A stretch of DNA of 64,000 nucleotides from an uncultured Hyphomonas sp. (GTDB lineage: Bacteria > Pseudomonadota > Alphaproteobacteria > Caulobacterales > Hyphomonadaceae). The notes below the pieces were generated by a model, which saw only the letters and a program-made list of their open reading frames with translations, was not told where the DNA came from and did not search any database. The stretch spans positions 1,550,001 through 1,614,000 of the forward strand of contig NZ_OY782759.1 in the NCBI RefSeq assembly GCF_963678195.1. Direction: 5' to 3'. Position numbers and translations under genes: made by a program. Positions 8,491 to 16,874 of this stretch are shown one piece after another. How positions within the stretch are numbered: the first letter of the stretch is position 1; every line of letters starts with the position of its first letter.

Positions 8491-9939
8491 ATGACCATTT
8501 TGCCTATCCGGTCCGGCAAGCTGAAAGACTATCGGCCGCTCGGAGAAGAGGGGAACGCTGTCTACCGGTCTGCCGGCCAGCTCCTGGAGGCCATCAGGCT
8601 TCAGCTCGGACCGGAGAAGGCGGCGTATTTTGCGAGGCCCAAGGTCAATGAAGCGGGCGATGGCATTGACTGGTACCCGCATAATGAAGGCCTGGTCGTT
8701 CCCTGGTCGAGCGCCTCACCGGCGGAGCGGTCTGCCGCCAAGGCTAGCCTCCAGGACATGCAGGCCGAAATTGGACAGCTCAGCGAGCGGATGCTTGCCT
8801 CGCCGGATGAAGAGCGCCGGACTTTCGGCAAACTGCTGACGAAGATCACCGTCTTTCCCGGTGATGACTATGTCTATCTGGTCGATGGCAAGCCGGTTCT
8901 CAGCTTCTGGGGGTTTTCGGATCCGAACCAGACTATCGTCGACCCGCTGGACCAGTTGACGGTCGCGCCTGCGGTTCCGACCGGCCCGGCGCCGGGTGCG
9001 GCGGCCGGAACTGCGGCGGTTGTCCTGGAAAAGAGACGCGGGTGGCCTTGGTGGATGTGGCTTCTTCTCCTGCTGCTCCTGCTGGCGCTGCTGTTCATGT
9101 TCCGCACTTGCGCGACCGGAAAGAATGCCGACCTGCCGATGATTCCGGGCAACCAGACACCGCTGGAGGAGTTGGCTCCGGACGATGAAGGTATTCGGTA
9201 TGATGACGAACAGGGGCGGCGCTATATCGACCGCAACGGCGTCCGTTATTACGATGTCGATGGAGACGGCATTCCCGACCGGGAAGGCGCCGTGGATCCA
9301 TCGGATGGCCTCCCCCCGGAAGCCGGTGAAGAAGGTCTGTTGCCGGAAGAGCCGCTGACGGATGAGGGCCTGCCGCCTGACGAAATGGCTCCGGACGTAC
9401 CGCCTGAAATGCCGCCAGAAATGACGGAAGAGCCTCCGATGGACCAGCCTGCGCCGGAGGACATGCTGCCCGACGAAATGGACCCGGACGCTGAACAGAC
9501 GCCGGAACCGCCAATGCTGGAACCGCCGGCGGATAACCCTCCGCAGGATCCGCAAACGCCCCCCGAGCCGATGTCTATTCCTCCGGAAGCCCTGCAGTCT
9601 GGCGACTCGAGTTTCCTGGATGGCAACTGGCAGGCAACGACCGGTCTCATGGACGAGCGCGGTCGTCCCGTCGACGTGCAGTATGAGTTTGACGACAAAG
9701 GCCAGGGTCAGGTCAAAATGACCAATGCGGATGGCCAGACCTGTGTAGGGGGCGTTTCGTCCAGCATGTCGTCCGGAGGATTGACGCTCAAGGGCAATGG
9801 GGCGGTGAAGTGTCCGGACGGCAGCGAATTCAGCCCGGCAGATGTGAACTGCAAAGTCGGCAAAAATGGCCAGGCGGATTGTTCCGGCTCTTACGAGTCC
9901 GGTGAAACCTTCGGTGTTCAGATGGAGCGTGACAATTGA
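8491..9939 (+). CDS. srfA: SrfA-like bitopic membrane protein
   Basis: The protein has 482 residues. Residues 1-140 match what I know of the SrfA N-terminal domain: LGEEGNAVYRSAGQL, NEAGDGIDWY, VPWSSASPAERSAA, then a beta stretch ending DGKPVLSFWGF. One membrane helix follows at about 187-205. The periplasmic part has a calcium-loop-like DVDGDGIPD (255-263), a Pro/Glu/Asp/Met-rich linker (about 270-370) and a C-terminal domain with four Cys that resembles a small beta-sandwich. SrfA is named from Salmonella SsrB-regulated genes and its biochemical role is not established. It sits directly upstream of srfB and srfC, the usual context. Confidence 0.7.
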   Translation: MTILPIRSGKLKDYRPLGEEGNAVYRSAGQLLEAIRLQLGPEKAAYFARPKVNEAGDGIDWYPHNEGLVVPWSSASPAERSAAKASLQDMQAEIGQLSERMLASPDEERRTFGKLLTKITVFPGDDYVYLVDGKPVLSFWGFSDPNQTIVDPLDQLTVAPAVPTGPAPGAAAGTAAVVLEKRRGWPWWMWLLLLLLLLALLFMFRTCATGKNADLPMIPGNQTPLEELAPDDEGIRYDDEQGRRYIDRNGVRYYDVDGDGIPDREGAVDPSDGLPPEAGEEGLLPEEPLTDEGLPPDEMAPDVPPEMPPEMTEEPPMDQPAPEDMLPDEMDPDAEQTPEPPMLEPPADNPPQDPQTPPEPMSIPPEALQSGDSSFLDGNWQATTGLMDERGRPVDVQYEFDDKGQGQVKMTNADGQTCVGGVSSSMSSGGLTLKGNGAVKCPDGSEFSPADVNCKVGKNGQADCSGSYESGETFGVQMERDN

Positions 9940-9973
9940 TCTTGGAAGCTACAATCCATGGCGGGGCGGTTGA

Positions 9974-12946
9974 ATGACGTCCTCGTTGAAAGACCTCGTC
10001 AATTTCGAGGAGAGCATCGGGCTGATCCTCGATAGCGGGATCCAGTTTATCGATCTCGGATTGTCCATTGATGCGAAGAAAGCCCCGGTCGGGGAGTTTA
10101 TCAAACGTGATAGCAAGCGCTCGCTTGCCCGGCTCGAATATGACGAGCGTCGCGATATCTATTTCTATCCCACCCGGCCCGGACAGGCGGCGAAGTCAGA
10201 ATTCTCCGTGCCGCTCGATGAATCCCTGAAGCTGCTGGAAGGGACATGGCTTCCGATCCCGTACCTTCGCTTCAGCCCGCCGGACAAGTTTGCGGAAGGC
10301 CCGTTCAACTGGGCGAGGGCGCGGATTATCGAGGTCGACCCGAAAGAAGACCCCAAACACACCCACAGGGTTGTGATCGCCTTCGACACCCGGGCGCATG
10401 AAAGCGACTCCCGTGCGACCTATTTGGCACCGACTATGGATGATGTGCGCACCGGCGCGCCTTTCCGCCTCGCGCACCGGGCAGACCAGATCGCTTGGTT
10501 CACCGAAGCGCCGTGGATCGATGCCTGGATCAAGGAAATCTTTCTGGAGAGGGCTCAGGAGAGGCTGCGGATTTCGCCGGAGGATCTGGAAGAGCAGATT
10601 GGCGACATGCAGCATCAGGCCCATTACCTGAACTTCCTGCATGTGCTCGGGCATTATGTGAAGCCGCCTGAGACGAAGATCGATTCCAATCTGCAGTCTG
10701 ACAGGTTTGCGCCAATCCCGGTGGACTTCGTTCTAGATGTCGGCAATTCGAGGACCTGTGGCATTCTGATTGAGGAGCACCCCCAGGAATCGGACGGTCT
10801 TCGCCGGCGCTATGAGCTGGAGCTACGCGATCTGACCGTTCCGGAACGCACCTATGCGCGTCCTTTCGAAAGCCGTGTGGAGTTTGCACAGGCCAATTTC
10901 GGCAAGGACAATTTCTCGGTGGAGAGTGGCCGCCCGGATGCCTTCCAGTGGCCGACCATCGCCAGGGTCGGGCCCGAGGCCGCGCGTCTGGCGTCGCGGC
11001 GCCGGGGGACAGAAGGGGCCACCGGTCTTTCAAGTCCCAAGCGCTATCTGTGGGATGAAGAAGTTTTTGCCCCAGGCTGGCGGTTCAACAATGTGTCGGC
11101 GCGTTCGGAAATTGAGCCGCTCGCGACAGCTGCGCCGTTCACATACGCCATCAACGATATCGGCGAGGCGCTCTACAAGTTCCCGCCTGATGAGCGGATG
11201 CCGGTGTTTACGCCTTGCTATTCGCGCAGTTCACTGATGATGTTCATGCTCGCGGAGGTGATCGCTCAGGCCATCGTGCAGATCAACAGCTGCGCTCAGC
11301 GGATGAAGCTCAGCCACGCGAACAAGCCAAGGCACATGCGCAGCATCGTGCTGACCGTACCGCCTTCGATGCCCAAACCTGAGCGGGAACTGTTCCGGGA
11401 GCGCGTCCGGCAGGCGGTCGTCCTGGTCTGGAAGTCCCTCGGCTGGCATGAGCGCGACGCAGATCCGGATGAGGACGGGGACAAGCCGTGGCCGCTTTTC
11501 CCGGAAGTGCTCGTCGAATGGGACGAGGCATCCTGCGGTCAGGTCGTGTACATGTTCAGTGAGATCCAGAACAATTTCTCCGGGCACCCGGAAGAATTCT
11601 TCCGCACCATGAAGCGCCCGGACAGCGCAACGGACGACACGAAGACCCTGACGGTCGCCTCCATCGATATTGGTGGCGGGACCACGGATCTTGTGGTGTG
11701 TGATTATTCCCTGGATGACGGGCAAGGGGCGAACGTCTTCATTTCGCCCAATCAGCGGTTCCGGGACGGGTTCAAGAGCGCAGGTGATGAGATCCTGCTC
11801 GACGTTGTCAGGGACGTTCTGGTGCCGGCAATTGCCAGTTCGCTGAAGGCGCATGGGGTCGGCAATACCGATGCGCTGATTTCGCGGCTCATCGGATCTG
11901 AAGCGCTTGATGCCCGCGAGTCGACCTTGCGCCAGCAATTGACCTTGCAGGTGCTCTATCCCATCGGCCTGCGCCTGCTGAAAGAGTACGAAGCGTATGA
12001 CCCGATCAGCCGGACGGGGCAGATCGTCATCGATATCAAGGATGTGCTTCAAGGCGAAAACGAGCCGTCTCACGAGGTGAAGGAGCACATCGCCTCGATC
12101 GTCGGCCGCGAAATGCCGCATGGCTCTCCACGCTATGACATCATGTCCCTGTCGATTCCTCTGAACCTGCGCCAGCTTCACGAGAATTTCCTGCGCGGCA
12201 AGTTTGACATCGCTAAAACAATCCGCTCACTGAGTGAAATTGTGTATCTGTACAATTGCGATGTTTTGTTGCTGACCGGTCGGCCCTCGCGGCTTCCGGG
12301 CGTGCAGGCGCTGTTGAAGGTTCTGTTGCCGCTGCCGCCGGAGCGCATTGTTTCCATGCAGGACTATCCTGTCGGGTCCTGGTATCCCTTCCACCGGCAA
12401 GGAAGGATCGACGATCCGAAAACGACAGCTGCGGTAGGTGCAGTGTTGTGCGTCCTTGGACGCGGACGCCTGCCGAACTTCTTTTTCCGCTCCGACGCGT
12501 TCAAACCTTATTCAACCGTCAAGTTCATCGGCCTGATGGATGACAATGGAATGATCAAGGATGCCGATGTCTATTACAGGGATGTCGATCTTGACGATCC
12601 GGACTATGAGCTGCCGGATTCCACATTCGAGATGCGGGGCCTGATGAGGATCGGCTTCCGTCAACTGGATGCAGAGCGCTGGGCAGGGGCTCCGCTCTAC
12701 ACATTGTCTTTCGCCGATGACCGCGTTCGCGACAGGATCTACACCGAGGGCGATGTCCTTCAGGTGCGGCTTAAGAGTGAAAGCCGGCGCAGCGCAGGCG
12801 GCGGGAATGACCGTCTGGCCATTGCGGGCGTTTCCTCGGGCCGCGGTTCCGTCGGCGCACGGGCGATTAAACTGCAACTGAACACCCTCGCCAATGTCGG
12901 TATTGGCGAGACAAACTACTGGCTTGATAGCGGAAGCGTGGTCTGA
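9974..12946 (+). CDS. srfB: SrfB-family actin/Hsp70-fold ATPase
   Basis: The protein has 990 residues, close to the usual SrfB length. After a region of about 250 residues it shows the ATP-binding signature of the actin/Hsp70/FtsA superfamily: phosphate-1 motif FVLDVGNSRTCGIL (252-265), phosphate-2 motif ASIDIGGGTTDLVV (about 566-579) and an adenosine motif LLTGRPSRLPG (near 765). No signal peptide or membrane helix is visible, so it should be cytoplasmic, near the membrane proteins encoded beside it. The stop overlaps the srfC start (ATGTCTGATATG context), so the two are probably translated together. In known srfABC operons SrfB is a putative virulence-associated factor. Its molecular action is unproven. 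Confidence 0.85.
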   Translation: MTSSLKDLVNFEESIGLILDSGIQFIDLGLSIDAKKAPVGEFIKRDSKRSLARLEYDERRDIYFYPTRPGQAAKSEFSVPLDESLKLLEGTWLPIPYLRFSPPDKFAEGPFNWARARIIEVDPKEDPKHTHRVVIAFDTRAHESDSRATYLAPTMDDVRTGAPFRLAHRADQIAWFTEAPWIDAWIKEIFLERAQERLRISPEDLEEQIGDMQHQAHYLNFLHVLGHYVKPPETKIDSNLQSDRFAPIPVDFVLDVGNSRTCGILIEEHPQESDGLRRRYELELRDLTVPERTYARPFESRVEFAQANFGKDNFSVESGRPDAFQWPTIARVGPEAARLASRRRGTEGATGLSSPKRYLWDEEVFAPGWRFNNVSARSEIEPLATAAPFTYAINDIGEALYKFPPDERMPVFTPCYSRSSLMMFMLAEVIAQAIVQINSCAQRMKLSHANKPRHMRSIVLTVPPSMPKPERELFRERVRQAVVLVWKSLGWHERDADPDEDGDKPWPLFPEVLVEWDEASCGQVVYMFSEIQNNFSGHPEEFFRTMKRPDSATDDTKTLTVASIDIGGGTTDLVVCDYSLDDGQGANVFISPNQRFRDGFKSAGDEILLDVVRDVLVPAIASSLKAHGVGNTDALISRLIGSEALDARESTLRQQLTLQVLYPIGLRLLKEYEAYDPISRTGQIVIDIKDVLQGENEPSHEVKEHIASIVGREMPHGSPRYDIMSLSIPLNLRQLHENFLRGKFDIAKTIRSLSEIVYLYNCDVLLLTGRPSRLPGVQALLKVLLPLPPERIVSMQDYPVGSWYPFHRQGRIDDPKTTAAVGAVLCVLGRGRLPNFFFRSDAFKPYSTVKFIGLMDDNGMIKDADVYYRDVDLDDPDYELPDSTFEMRGLMRIGFRQLDAERWAGAPLYTLSFADDRVRDRIYTEGDVLQVRLKSESRRSAGGGNDRLAIAGVSSGRGSVGARAIKLQLNTLANVGIGETNYWLDSGSVV

Positions 12947-15657
12947 TGTCTGATATGACTCCCGAAGCACTTGAGCAGAGCTGGAACCGCCTGCACGAAT
13001 GTGCTGGCAAAGGCATTGAGTGGGTTGAGAAGGTCCGGGAAACGGCGCCGAGCGTTGCGAGTGAGGCCGAAGGGCTGGTCGAGAAGTTAAGGCGTGTCCG
13101 CAACCTGTCGCGAAAGCTGGGCCAGGTGTCTGGGCGGCCCATGTCGGTCGGCTTTTTCGGCCTGTCCCAAGCGGGCAAGTCCTATCTGATCTCGGCGCTG
13201 TCGGCCGGTGAGAATGGCCGGCTCGAGACCGTTTATGACGGTCAGCGGCTCGACTTCATCGATCACGTGAACCCTCCGGGAAAAGGGAAAGAGGCGACGG
13301 GGCTCGTCACGCGCTTCACACGGCGGTCCAAACCAGGCCCCGATGGCTATCCGATCGAGATGAAGCTATTTTCGGAAGTCGATCTGGTTAAAATCCTCGG
13401 CAACTCCTTCCTCAACGATTTCGACAAGGAAAAGGTTGAGCACAATCTGGATCCGGGGCGGCTTCACGACTTGCTGAACACACTGGAAAGCCGTGCCCAG
13501 CACGGGCCGACAGACAGCCTGACCGAGGACGATATCATCGACCTCTGGGATTATTTCCAGCTTCGATACACTAAGACGTCCGACGCGCTGAAGGGGGAAT
13601 ACTGGCCCCGCGCTGTCCGGCTCGCGCCGCGCCTGTCCCTTGCAGACCGGGCGGAATTGTATGCCGTGCTGTGGGGCGAGGTAGAGGCAATGACCGACGC
13701 CTTCAACAAATGCCGCTCGGCGCTGGAGTCGCTCGCCTACGCGCCGACGATCTATGCGCCGCTGTCAGCGATTGTCACGAAGACCCCTGATGGGAAATTC
13801 TCTCAGGCTGACAGTATCATGAATGTTGACATTCTGGGCCGGCTCGGCGGTGCAGAAGATGACCTCATTGAAGTGTTGCCCTTTGTAGACGACCGGACTC
13901 TGGCGCCAGCCCGTGTGTCACGGGCCCTGCTTGCGGCGCTAACGGTGGAACTGGTTTTCCCGCTGGTCGAGGAGCCGGTTACTCGCGGAATCGAAGAGGT
14001 CGATCTGCTCGACTTTCCCGGTTACCGCGGTCGCCTGAGCGTCGAAAAGAAAGAAGATGCGTCCGGATTGAACAGTACGGGCGACGGTCCGTTGATCGCC
14101 GATCTCCTGTTGCGCGGCAAGGTTGCCTATCTGTTCGAGCGTTACACCGAGCATCAGGAAATGAACGTCCTGATCGTCTGTACGCCTTCCAACAAGCAAT
14201 CGGACGTGACCGAAGTGGGGCCAGTCCTCTCTGACTGGATCGATCGAACGCAAGGCGCCACACCGGAAATCCGAGCGCAGCGCTCGCCGGGGCTCGTCTG
14301 GGCAATCACCATGTTTGATATTCGTGTGCAGAGCTCCCTGGGAGACTCGGAAGACCTGCTTAGAATCGCATGGGGCGATGGCGGCCTGATGAAGATGACG
14401 CTGCTGGAGCGCTTTGGCCGATATTCCTGGCTCAACAACTGGTCGAAAGGTCAGCCGTTTAACAACATCTTCCTAGTGCGCAAGCCGCGCCTGCCTGGCA
14501 CATTCATGCGTATCGAGGGCGGCGACGAGAAGGGGGTGCAGGGTGAGTATTCAGCCCAATTTGATCTCATGAAGAAAACCTTCGTTGCAGATCCCACCGT
14601 CTCGAAACATTTCTCGAATGCCGCCGAAGCCTGGGACGCGATGGCGAAACTGAACGATGGCGGGATGAGCCGACTGGCGCATTACCTCTGCGACGTCACG
14701 CCATTGAAGTTCAAAGTTCAGCGTCTGGAAGAACAGCTCAACGCAACGATTGCGGATACGCTCGAACACAGTCTGGGGAGATACTTCTTCAGCGAGGGCG
14801 CCGGGGAAACGGGCAAGAAGGAAAAAATTGCAGCGCAGGTAAATGAAAACCTGCGCGAACGCGCGCCCATCGTGGGTGAGCTGATTTCTAGGCTGCATCC
14901 CCGCCCGGACCAGTTGCGCACTGTCTATCTTCGTGCTGAGGACGGCGACGATGACAAGGGGCCTGCGAAAGGCGAGGAAGAAGAAGTCAGCTCCGGCGCG
15001 CTGAAGGCGGATGGCCTGATTTCATTCGATTTCGAGGAAGCGCCGATCGTTGATATTGAGGACGACAGCGCCGACCACGTCCAATTCATCCCGGCAGAAC
15101 GGAGGTTTGCGCGTGCGGCGACCCGTTACTGGATCAAACAATTGCGGTCATTGCCGGATGAGGAGTCGCTTCTGGACTTCATGGCGCTGTCGAAAGACGT
15201 TGTGAGTTCGTTGGTGGACGAGGTTATTACCGGCGCGTTGCGGCTCAAGATCGAAGACAAGGTGTTCGAAGCGACACGACATTCCGAACTGGAAGCCGGA
15301 TTGCGTTCGGACCAGCTGGTTCAGCGCCAGGTCCTTGCGGCGCAGCGCGTTTTTGCGGACATGCTAGCGCAGCTGGGTCAGAACGACGTGGCCCTGGCAG
15401 ACCGGGCGGAAAGCGTTGCTGCAGGCCCGGGACGGGTTGGAAAGCGCCGGTTGTTCGAGCCGCCTCCCGAGATCACAAATGGAACCCTGCCGAAGCTTGG
15501 GCAAAAGCCGGTTAACTTCTCGGCCATGTATCTTGTTGACTGGATGGCGGCTTTTAAGGCGCTATGCGTTGGAAACGCAGGTCACAGCGCCGGGCGGGAC
15601 ATCACACCAGAGCAGAATGCTGAGCTGGGTGAGATTTTGGCGCCACTGAGGGGATAG
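12946..15657 (+). CDS. srfC: SrfC-family dynamin-like P-loop protein
   Basis: The protein has 903 residues. A helical start is followed by VGFFGLSQAGKSYLISAL, a Walker A/G1 loop (GLSQAGKS, 72-79). Near residue 350 VDLLDFPGYRGR supplies the DxxG of a G3 motif. The second half is long and helical, rich in charged residues. The order (helical start, GTPase-like head, long helical body) fits the SrfC family and its resemblance to dynamin-type GTPases. It has no membrane helix. Coupling to srfB by overlap suggests that the two act as a pair, perhaps on the inner face of the membrane carrying the VWA, SrfA and Sel1-tail proteins. Confidence 0.85.
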   Translation: MSDMTPEALEQSWNRLHECAGKGIEWVEKVRETAPSVASEAEGLVEKLRRVRNLSRKLGQVSGRPMSVGFFGLSQAGKSYLISALSAGENGRLETVYDGQRLDFIDHVNPPGKGKEATGLVTRFTRRSKPGPDGYPIEMKLFSEVDLVKILGNSFLNDFDKEKVEHNLDPGRLHDLLNTLESRAQHGPTDSLTEDDIIDLWDYFQLRYTKTSDALKGEYWPRAVRLAPRLSLADRAELYAVLWGEVEAMTDAFNKCRSALESLAYAPTIYAPLSAIVTKTPDGKFSQADSIMNVDILGRLGGAEDDLIEVLPFVDDRTLAPARVSRALLAALTVELVFPLVEEPVTRGIEEVDLLDFPGYRGRLSVEKKEDASGLNSTGDGPLIADLLLRGKVAYLFERYTEHQEMNVLIVCTPSNKQSDVTEVGPVLSDWIDRTQGATPEIRAQRSPGLVWAITMFDIRVQSSLGDSEDLLRIAWGDGGLMKMTLLERFGRYSWLNNWSKGQPFNNIFLVRKPRLPGTFMRIEGGDEKGVQGEYSAQFDLMKKTFVADPTVSKHFSNAAEAWDAMAKLNDGGMSRLAHYLCDVTPLKFKVQRLEEQLNATIADTLEHSLGRYFFSEGAGETGKKEKIAAQVNENLRERAPIVGELISRLHPRPDQLRTVYLRAEDGDDDKGPAKGEEEEVSSGALKADGLISFDFEEAPIVDIEDDSADHVQFIPAERRFARAATRYWIKQLRSLPDEESLLDFMALSKDVVSSLVDEVITGALRLKIEDKVFEATRHSELEAGLRSDQLVQRQVLAAQRVFADMLAQLGQNDVALADRAESVAAGPGRVGKRRLFEPPPEITNGTLPKLGQKPVNFSAMYLVDWMAAFKALCVGNAGHSAGRDITPEQNAELGEILAPLRG

Positions 15658-15661
15658 ATTT

Positions 15662-16831
15662 TTGGTGAAGATTCTCGTTCAGGCAAGCGACAGAGGGCCA
15701 GGGTTCGCCACGTTGACGATCAGCAACTGGCGGGGCGGCAAGCCGCCTACTAGCATGTGCATTCAGCGTAATCAGGACCAGAAATTTCTCGGGTCTGGCG
15801 GTAGCTGGTCTTCCACGCCGGTCTGGCATGACATCGCGCCGATGTCGAAAAAATCGGACACCTTGTCGGCAACGGTCGGACCTTCCTTTGTTGATCCCCT
15901 GCTGAGTTCGCCGAATGCTGCCTATCTGGCTCGCACGCGGGCGGAGGACGGGGGCGAAGACGCGTCGGGTGTGGTATTCATGGGGCAGGTTCTGTCCTCG
16001 CGCGCGATGGGAACGCAGGACCGTCCTAGCGAGTGGGGGGACGGCTTCTTCGATATGTCGGAGCCGGTCAGCGAGCCTGAGCCGCAGCCACCGGTGGAGG
16101 AGCCGGAAGTCGTCGATCAGGTTGAGGTGCCAGAGCCGCCACCAGTCAAGCCGCCCATCGTGACCAAAGACAAGGAGAAGTCCAAACGGCCGCTCTTCCT
16201 GATCCTCGCGGCAATCGGTGCGGCGCTGATCATCGGGATCCTGCTTTGGTTTTTATTCGGCCGCACTGCGGATACACCGCCAGAACCTGAAGAGGATACT
16301 GAAGCGGCGGTGTCTGAAACCGTAGAGGACACTGTCGAAGAAGCTGATGCTGGCGGATCTGATTCCGAGGCTTCTGCTTCGGACGCGTGTGACATCAAAT
16401 CACTCACCGCCAATCAGCAAACGCAATTCCTGCAGGGGTGCCTTGCGACTTCGCCGGATGCCGCAACAGTCATCCGTACCTATGAAGCAGCAGAAAAAGC
16501 AGGTGAGTGTGACATGGGCCGGCGGCTGATGATCTTTGTCAGCCAGAAGGGCGATGCGGATGTCGCTTCGGATTTCGCTCATCGCATGGATCCGGACTTC
16601 CATAAGGCGTCAGCTTGCCAACCGGCACCGGATGCTGAAAGTGCCGCTTACTGGTACGAAATTCCGGCGGCGGCCGGTGATGTCGAAGCCCAGCGGCAAC
16701 TCGGCAAGCTGATCACCGCACGAGGGTCCTCCGATTTTGAGTATGACCGGGGGGTGGATTTCCTCCAGCAGGCCGCAGACGCGGGCGATACCGAGGCCAG
16801 TAATCTGCTGCAGGCGCTGGAAAGTAAGTGA
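15662..16831 (+). CDS. Bitopic membrane protein with Sel1-like C-terminal tail
   Basis: The gene starts 4 bases after srfC, with TTG at 15662 or GTG at 15665. Residues 1-130 form a soluble domain of unknown type, followed by a Pro/Glu-rich stretch (132-165), one membrane helix (177-200), an acidic linker and a helical end with Sel1/TPR-like units (AAYWYEIPAAAGDVEAQRQL, then GVDFLQQAADAGDTEA). It shares the plan cytoplasmic N-domain, single helix, periplasmic C-domain with the SrfA-like and VWA proteins of this locus. I infer a subunit of the same envelope complex. I recognise no named family for the N-domain. Confidence 0.65.
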   Translation: MVKILVQASDRGPGFATLTISNWRGGKPPTSMCIQRNQDQKFLGSGGSWSSTPVWHDIAPMSKKSDTLSATVGPSFVDPLLSSPNAAYLARTRAEDGGEDASGVVFMGQVLSSRAMGTQDRPSEWGDGFFDMSEPVSEPEPQPPVEEPEVVDQVEVPEPPPVKPPIVTKDKEKSKRPLFLILAAIGAALIIGILLWFLFGRTADTPPEPEEDTEAAVSETVEDTVEEADAGGSDSEASASDACDIKSLTANQQTQFLQGCLATSPDAATVIRTYEAAEKAGECDMGRRLMIFVSQKGDADVASDFAHRMDPDFHKASACQPAPDAESAAYWYEIPAAAGDVEAQRQLGKLITARGSSDFEYDRGVDFLQQAADAGDTEASNLLQALESK

Positions 16832-16874
16832 AGTCCCCTTCTGCGGACCTAAGTGAGAGTAAGGAGCAAAGTTG

